Source: Misgurnus anguillicaudatus (taxonomy: Eukaryota > Chordata > Actinopteri > Cypriniformes > Cobitidae). Taken from it: DNA of 64,000 nucleotides. Positions 1 to 11,254 of this stretch are shown piece after piece. The stretch spans positions 12,248,001-12,312,000 of the forward strand of contig NC_073341.2 of assembly GCF_027580225.2 (NCBI RefSeq), written 5' to 3'. The notes beneath the pieces are model-generated. The model did no database searches. It was given only the letters and a program-made list of their open reading frames with translations, and was not told the DNA's origin. A program made the translations under genes and the position numbers. Within the stretch, counting starts at the first letter, position 1. Each line of letters opens with the position of its first letter.

Positions 1-306
1 GAGAGTCATGTGAACCTATGTGCATCATGCATCATTTCAAAATACGTGCTTGCTGCTGACGCTTAGACGAGGTTTATGATAAAAGAGATGCTCGCGTTTG
101 CCAGATACTCGCTTAATCTCATGTGTAATCAGAGTTTAGTGTTAAGTGAATGTCTTGCAGGTATATTGTGAATGTGAAATACTAAAAAAAATTACTCTTT
201 TGACACGTGTGCAGCACTTTTTTTCAATGCAATTTATTACTATAGCGCTTTACACAGTTTTCCTGGTTGCAGTACAGGAAAATAAAATGTGAAACATATA
301 GACTCT
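1..306. other. No gene or repeat recognised
   Basis: AT-rich non-coding sequence with no long open frame and no terminal repeats that I can pair. Confidence 0.5.
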
Positions 307-784
307 AAAAATGCTAGGTTTTGGTCAAAAATGGATGAACCCAGCCATTGGGATAAATTAACCGAGAAAATGTTTAGATTTGAACCAACAATGAATTAAA
401 TCAACCCAGCATTTTGGGGTTAAAACAACAAAGCATAGATTATATCAGGACTGTAACCACAATAGACACTGATGCCCAATTGCCCCCCAATATTAGAATT
501 TTTTAATATCCACACTTTCACTGGGACGTTATTGTACCATTTAGGTACACATTTGAGGTGCCAATGTGTACCTTTTTACTAAAACAGGTAAAGGTAAAAG
601 GCTTTTAGGTACAAAAGTGTACTTTTTGAAAGGTACCGTACCACCCCAGTGACAACTTTTGTACCTTCATGTACCATGTTTTAGGCCCTGCAAATGCTCA
701 TGCCTTGGGTTAAATTACAACCCAGGGTGTCGAATTCGTCTCTTGTTGACCCAATGCTGGGTTGAAAATAACACAATGTTTTTA
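307..784. repeat. CAACCCAGC-type foldback repeat, interrupted
   Basis: The sequence carries repeated and inverted forms of AACCCAGCA and TGCTGGGTT, the hallmark of a dispersed foldback family. It begins near CTCTAAAAATGCTAGG and reaches the edge of the hAT element at 793. It is interrupted at 511-668 by a GGTACC-type element. Related copies lie at 10087-10580 and 38769-38983. Confidence 0.6.
511..668. repeat. GGTACC-type foldback element, copy 1
   Basis: The arms contain GGTAC and GTACC pairs and the phrases CACTGGGAC and CCCCAGTGACAA in opposite orientation. Other copies lie at 39000, 52527, 54915, 62030 and 62340. The copy sits inside the CAACCCAGC-type repeat and is therefore younger than it. 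Confidence 0.6.
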
Positions 785-792
785 GTGTGTAA

Positions 793-2289
793 CAGTGATG
801 GAGTACTCGAGTCCTGGACTCGGACTCGAGTCCGACTCGAGTCACTATTCTTTGGACTCGAGTCCGACTCGAGAATCCATTCTCTGGACTTGTGACTCGA
901 CTTGGACTCGCGGACTGATGACTCGTACTTGGACTCGGACTCGAGGATATATACAATCGGACTTGAGCATTCATCACTTTGTTTTTGACTAAATATGTTA
1001 TAAAAAATTATATAATGTGTTACACTTTTCCTGTTTCGTGCCCAAGACCGGTCGCGATCTCCCTTCACAGACACTGCTACCTCTCGCTCTCTTTGCTTGA
1101 CAACACACTCCCTGACGTCACTAACTTTTACGCTCGTGCAATGCATGATGCATGATTCGCGGGCTAAATGTTCACATTTGTAAAATGCAGAAAGACGTGC
1201 CCCGGATCGTGAAGTTCGCCTACGCGAATTTTGCTTCTAATGCTGGAAAGAGCAGCGCTAAATGTTGTGTGTGTAGGAAAAGACTGGGACAACAAACTCA
1301 AACTTTAACAGACACCTGTCACGGATGCACCCAGAAAAGTAAGTAAAATGCTTTCCAGTGCCTAACGTTAGCTTTTTTCAAAAAATATTACTGACTAATG
1401 CATATATAACTAACAGAAGAAGCTAGGGTTAATGTACTGTATGTCTGGTTCAGATTACAGCATTTTTTGTCTGTTGATAACTTCAAAAGAGTAACTAAAC
1501 CCTAATCCAAGTTTTTTTTTTGTTACTGATCTGTAAGAATGATGGTTTAATAGTGCTGTTCATTGATTTTGATGTACGTTTTTTGACATTTGGATATAAA
1601 GTGTTTCAATACTACAATATATGGTGTAAAAACGTCTGAGTGCTGCCCTCTTCAGGTTGAACGGTGGCTACTGCAGTTGAATTTTCCTATTTGATGTTGG
1701 GTCCAAAAAATGACTCCTACTATGGAAAATAAATTGTTTTTTTTTTAAAGAAAATCATTTCAGGATGTTTTCTTAATAGACTTCAATGCCAACTCAGTTG
1801 TTTGTTCTTATTTCCTCAAAAAACAAAATGCAGCATGATTACACATTAAATTTGTAAATTTTCTACGCTAGTTCTCAATCACAAGTTAAAACAATGGAAG
1901 TACACACATGCTTTTGATGACTTCGTAAAGTTACAAAGTGTGTTGCAAAGTGTATATGTCAAATCAGTAAATAAACTCCCTTTGCAATCGTGACAGTGGT
2001 GTCATTTTTGTTTAATGTAGAACCTCTTTAATACATTTTATCAGTTTTTTGAAGGTCCCAAAGTGGAGACATGTAGGCACTCTCAGACTCGAATACAGGA
2101 CTTGAGACTCGACTAGGACTCGAACACTGGGGACTTGAGACTCGACTCGGACTCGAACTCTGGTAATGGTGACTCGACTTGGACTCGACTCGGACTCTTC
2201 TTTGATGACTCGGACTTGGACTCGGACTCGAACACTGGGACTCGAGACTCGACTCGGACTCGACAGTTGGTGACTCGACTACAACACTG
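793..2289 (+). mobile_element. Internally deleted hAT-type transposon with GACTCG subterminal repeats
   Basis: The ends are CAGTGATGGAGT on the left and the complement of CAGTGTTGTAGT on the right. A perfect 8-bp target duplication, GTGTGTAA, flanks it at 785-792 and 2290-2297. Both ends are packed with GACTCG and CGAGTC units (about 800-955 and 2080-2280), which explains the overlapping open frames there. Eight-bp duplications, CAGTG ends and clustered subterminal motifs are typical of hAT elements. At 1497 bp it is too short for a full transposase, so it needs one in trans. A short coding remnant is at 1152-1338. Confidence 0.88.
1152..1338 (+). pseudogene. Remnant first coding exon of a hAT transposase (BED-like finger)
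   Basis: A 64-codon frame starts at 1152 inside the hAT element. It contains the pattern KFAYANF, then a few small residues, then a Cys-x2-Cys knuckle (AKCCVC). This resembles the start of BED-type zinc fingers in fish hAT transposases, where an aromatic stretch precedes CxxC. The second zinc-binding half (HxxxH) is not clear, with only one His in a Cys-His-Gly-Cys context. A good splice donor, GTAAGT, follows at 1339, so this looks like exon 1 of a once-spliced gene whose catalytic exons were deleted. The BED assignment is inference from a short match; the donor and the host element are directly visible. Confidence 0.45.
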
Positions 2290-2488
2290 GTGTGTAATAT
2301 GAAATATAATATATGGTAATTTTACAAAATCCATGCACATAAGCAGTATAAAAAACTTATCAGACTGTAAAATTTATTTTGCTATCAAACAAGCCTGTCA
2401 AATACTTTACAAGACATATAAAGGTCACAGTGGCAAGGAACAAGAGCCCTAGTGGTGAAACAGTCTTGACCTCACAAGTTAGAGTTAA

Positions 2489-3215
2489 AGTTCACCTATT
2501 TCATGCCTTCACTGAAAAAAATGATTCATTGAATTTAATCATTTTTTTAAGGTAAGTGGTTGCAACCAATCCATTCAAGCTACATTTAAACAAAAGTTTT
2601 ATATTGTATTTTACTTTACTAATCTTTTTTGTTTAAATGTAGCTTAAATAAATTGATTGCAACCACTTACCTTAAAACAATTGATTAAATTCAATGAATC
2701 ATTTTTTTCAGTGTACAAAACAACGTTATTTTGTGTATTTGATATAATGCAATGTGTTTGCATGGTTTTTGGTAAAAAAACAATTTTTTCCACATACTGT
2801 ACATTTTTGTAGCTCCAGATTTCCTGCTTTCCTCAAACGCTGTACAAAACTCATTGAAACTCATTGATGTCCCTGATTGGCCAGCTAATCTGGCCTGAAT
2901 ACCTCTGAAGTCAGCCGGAAATGTGACGCCGCTTACCATGTTTGAAAGATTCGGTTGCTAACAGGAGTTAACTTACAGGCTGTGAGTCTGAAGCAGGAGT
3001 AATTATGAAAATGTCCGTCTTGTCTACATCACCAATCCCAGGAAGTAAACTGTTTCCTACAATCCGTGTGTTTGTTAAAGAGATTTACTTGGAGACGATA
3101 ACTCGCATCATCGTTTACTTTGGGGTTTGTATCTTTTGCATATCATTAACATGTACTAATACACACTTACACACCAAAGGAAATGTAAAAATGTGAATCG
3201 GAGGATAGGTGCCCT
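2489..3215. mobile_element. TTAA-flanked T2/Kolobok-like MITE 1
   Basis: The left end reads TTAA then AGTTCACCTATT and the right end is the complement of AGGGCACCTATCC followed by TTAA (2485-2488 and 3216-3219). It is 727 bp long and contains a younger foldback at 2510-2713. The outer signature TTAA-AG matches seven other elements in this window. Confidence 0.75.
2510..2713. repeat. Foldback MITE with CACTGAAAAAAATGATTC ends, copy 1
   Basis: The two arms are near-perfect inverted copies: TTTAATCATTTTTTTAAGG with GGTTGCAACC on the left and the complement on the right, around a short AT-rich loop. It lies within the TTAA element. A second copy is at 11255-11455. Confidence 0.8.
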
Positions 3216-3219
3216 TTAA

Positions 3220-4890
3220 TTATTTAATGTTTTTTTGTGATATGATTTGATTTAATCGGACATAAAGATTTTCATGTGGGGCTTCTTTTCCCAACAATTA
3301 TAGATGTAAATGTAAGTATCAACAAGTTATTGCTTTTGACAGTTTGACTATTTATACAAGTATTTTTAGTTGACTAAAAATATCTGTGTTGTTTCTCTTT
3401 TAGTATCCAGATGCGTGTTAACATGTGCAAGTACTCCACTATAAAGAATGATGTGTGCTGCATATTTGTTTCTGTAGTTGTCTGTTGTCTGCCAATGTAT
3501 TTTGCAAGATGTTATATGAAGGAACAAAAGGTCCATCTGTGTTTTTTACACTTAACATGACGCTTTATTTATTACTGTAGTTTGAGGGTTCTGCTATTAT
3601 AAACGTACAGATTATTTTGATGATATTGTAGCCTGAAAATCAGTTCATTCTAATATCTTTGTCAGTGGTGGACAAAAAAAGAGTCCAGAACTTTTTCCCC
3701 ACTTCAAGCACTGTGCATAACCCCACGTTTTTGTGGGTTTTATCCCACAGATGAGAACACATGTACTGATTTTGTATTCAATGTATGGGAGAGCGGGGCA
3801 CAAGCTAAGATGAATCATTTTTTTACACACACATCAGCACACACATCTCAAGTTGGTTTGTGGGACGTACCATTATCGTACAATTATACAAAAAGTTACA
3901 AGAGTGCAAACAACTTACCCAATAGGTGGGGTTAATTGTAACAAACAGAGGGTTTGTTGTAACACCTGCTAGAAGATTTAGTTTAAACACAAATAATTCA
4001 ATCAAGTTCAGTCTATATACTAAAGGTGGATATTGTTTACATATCTGCCTATAATAAATGAGTGTGTGGATATCTATATCCATGCATGATCCTTCGTCTA
4101 ACCATCCTTTTATTATGCATCAATGCATATAAATATATATTTTTTGAAAGGGCTGCACAGTTAGTGAGTTATTTCCCCAGATATTGTATTATTATTGACT
4201 TCATGTCCGACTCACCGTGCAGACCGACAGGCAGATGACATCAAAGTAAGAGCGATTAGAAAACAGACTCATCCACGTGTGATTTCTTAAATCGTTCTCG
4301 TGGTAATTGGACATCCTCCTCCTGTCAGTTCTTGCCATGCTGCATGACATTATATCTAATGAGTCAAATCAGGTGTTTTTTATAAGGAAAAAAAGGAAAG
4401 GGTGTGTGAGAACTGGAGTTGGAAACACAGCTGTAGGTAATGCAGCCGTTAAAACCGTACACACGGTAATGTAATGGAGATTATAAATGCTAAGTCATAA
4501 AAAGCAAATAACCAATCATTTGAGAAAAAAAGAAAGATTATGATTTAGATAGATTTCAGTGCTTTATTAATACAAATTCAGCATATTCTCAAAACTACAC
4601 AAATCCACTCAATCCCTTTGGCATCATTTTGGTATAAAGTGAAAATTGTCACTATCCAGTCAATTCCTGATGTTTTTTTTCTTTCTCATTTTTTATTTTG
4701 TTTATCCCAGAAATAACCCAGAAATCACATAATGTAAAATAGGTTGTGAATGTCATTTTACTTTACTTTAAAAAAGGCAACCTGGATTGAGTTAGTGTAT
4801 CTCTAGTGATGTGGAGGTCTATTGAATGTTTATTATTGTCTGCTACACTATGGCAGCTATGTACAACTTCCAATTATAGCGAGGGGGCTC

Positions 4891-4892
<2 letters not shown>
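3220..4892. other. No gene or repeat recognised
   Basis: About 1.7 kb of AT-rich sequence. The open frames are short (61-86 codons), lack recognisable motifs and show no exon signals in agreement with them. Confidence 0.5.

Positions 4893-4946
<54 letters not shown>
4893..4946. repeat. (GA)n microsatellite
   Basis: An uninterrupted AG dinucleotide run of about 27 units. It creates Arg-Glu runs in two reading frames, which are not genes. Confidence 0.97.
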
Positions 4947-4948
<2 letters not shown>

Positions 4949-4949
<1 letters not shown>

Positions 4950-5484
4950 AGCATGCTTTTTCCACCAATCCATCAAAGCTCCATCTATATCTGGCGGAAA
5001 ACAAAACACACAGGCAGGTTCACTCTGCTTTGTTTGGTCCGGATATTAGATGATATGATTCTGAAAAGCAAAATGGAGATAAGAGGAAAACATGTGAAAG
5101 GAGCACAGCGGAGGAGATGAAAGATTTGCAGTAACTTTAATGATATTGAAATGTTATTTTTGCCACACGTCTTTCATCTCTTTCGCCACTGTAAGACATG
5201 GCAGAGTTAGTAATAAATATCACTCTCTCTTTAAAAAAAAACACATCTGAAGAAATTGCTTACCAAAAATTAAGTGTCCTTTTTTCGTCGTAAAATCATA
5301 GAAGAATTGTGACGAATCTTCACACAATACGATAGACTGCTAAAAGGCTGTCAGGATAAAAAAAACACTGCTGTATATATAAACTGTATTAAGCCATGCT
5401 GCACAATTTCAACTATTTTTTTGGAATCTTCATTATGACTGCAAATCGTTTTTCCTGCTGATGATCTAACATTTTATTTGCCTA
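4949..5484. other. No gene or repeat recognised
   Basis: Non-coding AT-rich sequence between the GA microsatellite and the nested element at 5485. Confidence 0.5.
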
Positions 5485-6316
5485 CCCAGTCTCGCAAAAT
5501 TGTGTGATATAGTCACGTAACTTTTTGATTTTTTTCTGTGATATTGTCACGAATTTCCTCATTTTTTGTGATCGTACAGTATTGTACAGTGCTTCTCAAA
5601 TAGTGGGGCGGGACCCCCAGGGGGGGCTCGAAGCGACACCAGGGGGGGCGCGCGAGCCCCTGGGGAAAATACTTTTTCAGGAAGTGATTTTTTTTGCACC
5701 GTCACTTAAAGACATTACACCCCAATCACGCTGATAAGTCGCTTGTTTTTTTATTATTATTTATTGATTATATTTAATTTTGTTTTTCAGTATGAAATGG
5801 TCAAAGTATATTTTTCTTTTAATAAGGTTTGATTTTTTTTTTTCCGTCAAGTTGATGCATTTTAAGTCTTTTCTGTTACAGACTAAAAAACAATGTTAAT
5901 AAAGTTATTGTAAGTTGATCGATATTTCTTTTTTTGTTTTCTTTTTGTGTTTTCTCAATATTAATAAGGATACAATGTTTTGCAGATGTGTAATTTTATA
6001 GACAAATTATACTATTTACAGTCGCGGCAGAGAGTTGGGGGGGGGGGGGGGCGCGAAATGTTTACTTCTTCTTAGGGGGGGGCGTGACAGAAAATAATTG
6101 AGAAGCACTGGGTTTGGGTAAGAATGTCATTTTATGTAAATCTAACCCTAAACCGAAGCGACAATGGTAAGAAAATAGGACAAAACAGTTGAGTAACCAA
6201 TACGTGACAGTTACACGTAAACCGACATTCGTAATACGGTCGCAAAAACTGGGAAATATCACGAAAAAAGAATCAAAAATTTACTTGACTATATCATGAA
6301 ATTTCATGAAAGTGGG
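5485..6316. mobile_element. CACGTA-rich inverted-repeat MITE split by a hAT element
   Basis: Left end CCCAGTCTCGCAAAATT followed by GATATAGTCACGTAAC pairs with the right-end complement of CCCACTTTCATGAAATTTC and GATATAGTCAAGTAA. The right arm carries CTAACCCTAAACCGAAGCG, also present in the copy at 14700-15186 and, less closely, at 56513-56990. The centre was replaced by the hAT element at 5587-6110. Confidence 0.75.
5587..6110. mobile_element. hAT-type MITE with CAGTGCTTCTCAA ends
   Basis: Both ends show the 13-base inverted repeat CAGTGCTTCTCAA, followed by G- and C-rich stretches. The adjacent 8-mers, GTATTGTA and GGTTTGGG, do not match. By comparison with the copy of the host element at 14700, the host sequence that should lie between the insertion point and the right arm is missing. 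A deletion next to the insertion would explain the lost target duplication. Confidence 0.8.
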
Positions 6317-6654
6317 CTGTATTTGCATTTATGTTCTTATTTACAAAATCCATTGGATTGTATGTGTCACCAAGGACGGGGCTTCACCCCCAGATTTTCC
6401 CTCTGCCCCCCCCCCCCCAAAAAAAATCCTGTTAACTATATAAAAAAAACGAAGTGTCTCTATACACAAATAGCGTCCCTTGTTGGCAAAATATTAGATC
6501 CCGCCCACCAATGTCTGGTTATCTCATAAAGCTCAGAGGTCTCTTCAGCATTATTTAACTATTTAACTCAGACTTAGGTCTGTAACTTAAAGAAAAGCAT
6601 CTTTAAAATATATATCAGAAAACATGCAATTCACTATTATATAAATGTAATAAC
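6317..6654. other. Low-complexity spacer
   Basis: Holds a poly-C tract near 6407-6420 followed by an A tract; nothing else recognised. Confidence 0.5.
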
Positions 6655-7329
6655 CAGGCTTGTGCACAATTCAGAATTGAATTGAGAATGACTCCTAAAT
6701 TCCAATTCAATTCTTAAATTTGAATTGAATTTGAATTGATGTCAAAAAAAGGATCTAGAATTACAATTCGAATTTGAATTAAAGGAAGCAGAATTGCAAT
6801 TCAATAGAAATTCAAAGAAATTCATATACATATTATACAGTAAGTAAAGTGTTTAAAATGAAGCTTTCAGTATATGTCAGATATGACTGCATTACATATT
6901 CTATAAATTACATTAGTTTGAACTACTTGTACATATTACATTAACAGGAAATGTTTTCCCCCAGCAATTAATGTTAAAAACTCTAGTCACATAACAAATA
7001 ATGAAGGTTGATTTTTTTGTAATTGAAATTTTGTGGAACACGATTGAACATGACTTCATTTCCCAGAATGCTTTACTTTAATCAAGTATTTAAAATGGTT
7101 GCCAAACAGTTTTCCAAAGTAACTTTCCTAACACTGAATGTGAGATTCTTTTTGTTGTGTGACTGTGGAATTTCTTTGAATTGCCATGAATTTAATTCCA
7201 CTTCCTGTCATTCCAATTCAAATTCAAATTCAACTTCCTGTTGGGCGGAGTCAATTCAATTCAATTCAAATTCCAATTCATGAATTGAATGGAGGCCAAT
7301 TCTGAAATTCTGAATTGTGCACAAGCCTG
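6655..7329. mobile_element. hAT-type MITE with AATTGAATT subterminal repeats
   Basis: The ends are CAGGCTTGTGCACAATTC and its exact complement. A perfect 8-bp duplication, GTAATAAC, flanks it at 6647-6654 and 7330-7337. Both ends are filled with AATTCAATTC and TTGAATTTG units. At 675 bp with no transposase frame it is non-autonomous. Confidence 0.92.
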
Positions 7330-7408
7330 GTAATAACACAACACATATTAATATGAAACTTATATATTTACAGTAAAACATCCCCAAAATAACCCCTAAT
7401 CCTTTTTA

Positions 7409-7925
7409 CTGTGCATTCACACCAGACGCGGAAGAGGCTGAAAAAACGCGCACATTTTGAGTTAACTCGCTTTATTTGCGCGTGAAAGTCGCGTGTAAAA
7501 TTCTAGTCATTCAAGACATTCACACCTAAATTCGCATCAAGGGAGGGGCTTATATAGCTCAAATTGAGTAAACTTAAGAGATTGTATGACCTCCTCACTC
7601 ACTTTCTTCCAAACAAGATCCTTTTAATTCCTGTAAAAGTACGAAGATGTCTCATGTAGCGATGATGATTGTCCTCCATTGTTGTTTTGTTTTTCTGCCT
7701 CCGCTCGACTCCTGTAATAACGTCACTGCTAGAGCAAGCTCCTGATTGGTTAACGTGCCGCGAAAATACATCAAAGATCAGATTTTTCAACTCGCGGCAA
7801 ATGCTCAGTTCACGTCATTCGCGCTTACTGCGCCGCAGGATGCCGTTTGCCATCTTTGCATTGACTTAACACGTAAATCACACGCGCTTGCCGCCTCTTC
7901 CGTGTCTGGTGTGAACGCAGCATTA
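7409..7925. mobile_element. TTCACACCAGACGCGG inverted-repeat element, copy 1
   Basis: The left end CATTCACACCAGACGCGG AAGAGGC pairs with the right end GCCTCTTCCG TGTCTGGTGTGAACGC. The interior includes CTCCTGATTGGTTAA and a CpG-rich section. A second copy is at 48320-48720, and the second layer of the nest at 36564 looks related. The target duplication is unclear, so no superfamily is assigned. Confidence 0.78.
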
Positions 7926-8140
7926 GACTCACCTCATAATTTATTTAAATACAACAGCCACTAGGAAGTCTCCAGCAGCTTTTAATAACTTTGTTTTAGA
8001 TGTATTTCTGTTTATTGAAATTAGAATCTACAGTTTGGTTGTAGAATGATACATAATAGATAAATTAAATAAGATGCTTATACAGTAAATATGCAGTATT
8101 GTAACAGCATTGTTTGTAATTTTACCTGACGCCGTGGATG

Positions 8141-8205
8141 TGATTGGAACACCTGAATTCAGTTATTTGGAGGGGGGTCCCAAAATGTTTGGCAATATAG
8201 TGTAT
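8141..8205. repeat. Terminal fragment of a Tc1/mariner-like element
   Basis: The stretch GAATTC AGTTATTTGGAGGGGGGTCCC followed by GGCAATATAGTGTA has the style of the 3-prime end of common fish Tc1/mariner elements. Only this end is present. Confidence 0.5.
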
Positions 8206-8206
8206 A

Positions 8207-9995
8207 AATCAGTACTTATCTGTGCAATTACACTGTAATAAGAACACAACTGGCAAAACACTCTACTACCCTTGATCCCCCCCAAAAACTGCTATTATAG
8301 CATAAAGGGAACTAATTCACAAAAATCATTCTGATTTACAACTACTAGATACCACTGCTAGAGAAAACAAGGTTTAATGTCACTGGACTTGAGATGAGAT
8401 CAAGTTTTTGCCGGGATTAATTATGATTAAATTCTTTAATCTACCAACAGCCGTGACACTGTGTGGTCTAAAAGGTAACCTAATACCTCACTAAAGACTA
8501 AAGGTTTGCTGTAATCTCTTTGACTGCTATGACCTGTAGCCTTCCCTTGTTAGTCATTTTCCTCAGATGCTGGTGAACTTTTTTTAAGACATGAAGAAGT
8601 TGATTTTTTCATTCAACACAATCCACCATCCCAGGCCACAGACGTTATAGTAGCTTTGATCCTGAGCTACATCTGTAAACAGATTGAGTTTGGAGCCCAC
8701 ACCTGTTCCCCGACCACAGTGATGAAAGTCGACTCCCCACTGATGTTTTCAAGTTGCCAGCATGTTAAACCGTAGCATGTGGGAAGCTGTTGTTTAATGA
8801 AGGTGAATAAATGCTCGCTTTCTGCTACCTGATGAATAAGACTTTCTAATCCATATGAAAGACAGAAATATTTCCATATTGTTCTGTGCAATACATTATC
8901 AAATCATTTCGGGACATACGTGAGAACCGATAGCGTGTGGGAGACGTGACGTAAAATCTGATGCGGCCCATCAACATGTCATTTCTCTTAATCTAAACAC
9001 AGATGCGAGTGACATATCAGAGCTTCGTCAGAGGGGAAAATTAATAACATCTTTCCGTTCCTCACTCAGAGGTATCGTTTTGTAAACAAAAAAGTTATTT
9101 TTATAGGAAGGTGAGCTATACTGGTGTTCCCATAGTTCATCCGGCAACGCCAAGGTCACGGGTTTGTTTACAGAGAACGCATGTACTGATACAGTATGTA
9201 CCTTGCATCCACTCGTTTTCTGTCAAATGCATAAATGATAATAAATAATTGAGAAAAAACAAGCAATAAGATAAATATTAACGTGTATAAGACATCATGT
9301 AATATGTAATACTATCCCAAAGCACAAACAGTGCTATTCATAAATACACAACACCCACACTCTGCTGGTGTTTGTTAACAACGCTGTTTGCATTCCTGTG
9401 TACAATGACGGACGAGCCAAAAATAGTTTGCGTGAAAAGGAGGTCTGGGGCAAAAGGGAAAATGCCTTTTTTAGTGTGCATGTGTCCTCAGTGAACCGAT
9501 ACAGAGAGACTGCAGACAGATGTTGATCACTCACAGACATGGTCACTTCTCATTCAAACACATCATGCAGCCTCGCAGGTGTAAAATATAAATATGATGC
9601 ACGCTATTAACCGGTATACCATCGTGTATGTAGCAAATATTGATTTACAGATACACAAACACATGTACTGTAATTCCAAACAAATGATATTAAACAGTGG
9701 GACATAATGAAATCTGTATGGCAACTCATAGTCATTTCAGCTGAACTTGACTGTAGATCCACCTCTGGTTTACATTCATCACCTTTGATGTATTTTTTTA
9801 CTTTTTTTTGGTGAGTAAGTGCATTACTAACACGCTATTAGACAAACAGGGAAAGCCGATGTTTTGTGAGTCACTTTTTTAGGCCGGCTGCAGGTGCAGC
9901 GGAAACTTTCTTATTTAGACAACTCAACCTTCTCTAAGTGTTTGCACCCACTTGAAGAAAACACACCCAAACATTCTGGGGACTGTTGCACTAAG
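8207..9995. other. No gene or repeat recognised
   Basis: About 1.8 kb of apparently unique sequence. Short frames at 8667-8891 and 9334-9546 on the - strand have no recognisable motif. Confidence 0.5.
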
Positions 9996-10001
9996 TTTCA
10001 A

Positions 10002-10035
10002 TTTAAAAGAGTAGTTCATCCAAAAATGAAAATTT
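10002..10035. repeat. Solo end of a TTAA-type MITE
   Basis: TTTAAAAGAGTAGTTCATCC followed by AAAAATGAAAATTTG resembles the outer arm of the TTAAAGGGATAGTTC family seen at 25225. No partner end is present. Confidence 0.5.
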
Positions 10036-10086
10036 GTGACCCTGTCTGTAAAAACCCAGCTAACGTTATTTTTTCTATAAAATGAT

Positions 10087-10104
10087 TCTACACTCTAAAA
10101 ATGC

Positions 10105-10137
<33 letters not shown>

Positions 10138-10580
10138 CAAAATTTATTTCGGTCCTCACACATAATTTACAAAACAAACAAAATGTATACATACATATCA
10201 ACCGAAAAAGTTGCAGGCTGAAGCTTATGCTTATTTTGCCTATTTTTATACATAATTACGCAATAAGCAAAACTGGTTCATTCAAAATAAACATACAGTT
10301 ACAAAAGACAATTTATGAAGATATAAATACAAAGATACACAAAGAGAAAAAAAAAGAAAAAAAAAAATATATATATATAAATTTTATTGTACTTAATTAT
10401 TCATATAGTTTTTTTGGGGTTATTTAAATACTGTATAATGGTTAAATATTAGACACATGCACAGAACTGTAGAACAAGTGCTGGGTTAAAAATGACCCAA
10501 TGTTGGGTGGTTGTTATGCAACCATGGGTTATAATAACCCAGCAGTTGGGTTAAAACAACCCATCACTGGGTCATGGTAA
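10087..10580. repeat. CAACCCAGC-type foldback repeat, copy 2, split by a LINE fragment
   Basis: The left end CACTCTAAAAATGCT at 10090 is separated from GTGCTGGGTTAAAAATGACC at about 10478 by the LINE-like segment. The remainder holds paired AACCCAGC and GCTGGGTT motifs. Joining the two sides restores the family consensus seen at 307 and 38769. Confidence 0.6.
10105..10476 (-). mobile_element. Probable LINE 3-prime end with (TGAT)n tail
   Basis: On the - strand the segment runs from AT-rich sequence through AGCTTCAGCCTGCAAC to a (TGAT)n tail at 10105-10137. A short tandem tail and insertion into another repeat are typical of 5-prime truncated LINE copies of the CR1/Rex1 kind in fish. No reverse transcriptase frame remains, so the family call is tentative. 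Confidence 0.4.
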
Positions 10581-10597
10581 CACATTTAGTTCTCAAC

Positions 10598-11243
10598 TAG
10601 AGGTCTTCACGGGTCCACTTAGATCCGAAAACCCGAGGTCCGACCCGAGACCCGATCGGGTTTGGGTCTAAAAGTTTCACATGTGCCTCGGACACGGGTC
10701 GGGTACAATAATAGCGGCATCGGGTAATTTAAAAATGAATGTGTTTTTTCTGAACGGACCCGAGAAGACCCGAACTCTCTCGCCTGTGTGCGTCAATGTC
10801 CTTTTCAAACCTCTCATCTGTTTGCCAAGAGCGCCTGCGACATTGTGTGGTTGTCGGAAGGTTCATTTTTGTTGAGACAAACATGTCAGTCAATTATAAA
10901 TGTACATTTTAGCGGTTACGTTGGTGTCGTTGTCAGATAACAAAGTAAAACGAATGGAGCAGCTCGCCAAATTGGTTGCAAGGCCACCGGAGTTTCATTC
11001 TGTCTGACTGCTGTGTGTGGGTCTGCAGAATGCACACACGTTAGTGCCGTTTACATTCGGTTCCAGTCGGGCTAAAAAAAAAATTTCACTAGTTCGGGTC
11101 GGACTCGGGTCTAATTTTCTCGGGTTTGTCTCGGGTCGGGTCTTTCTTTAAAAAAATTGTATTTATGCACATCGGGTTCGGGTATGAAGTGATTCGGGTC
11201 ATTTCGGGTCGGGTACATTTCTTTGGACCCGAGAAGACCTCTA
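10598..11243. mobile_element. hAT-type MITE with CGGGTC subterminal repeats
   Basis: Ends TAGAGGTCTTCACGGGTCC and the complement of TAGAGGTCTTCTCGGGTCC are flanked by a perfect 8-bp duplication, TTCTCAAC, at 10590-10597 and 11244-11251. CGGGTC and GACCCG hexamers crowd both ends. The element is 646 bp and carries no transposase frame. Confidence 0.93.
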
Positions 11244-11254
11244 TTCTCAACACA

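Noticed and set aside
715..1146. 143-codon minus frame and overlapping plus frames rich in Ser, Glu and Arg
   Set aside because: They run through the GACTCG subterminal repeats of the hAT element and cross its boundary at 793.
4806..5120. 104-codon plus frame with an Arg-Glu run
   Set aside because: The run is the (GA)n microsatellite; flanking residues have no recognisable motif.
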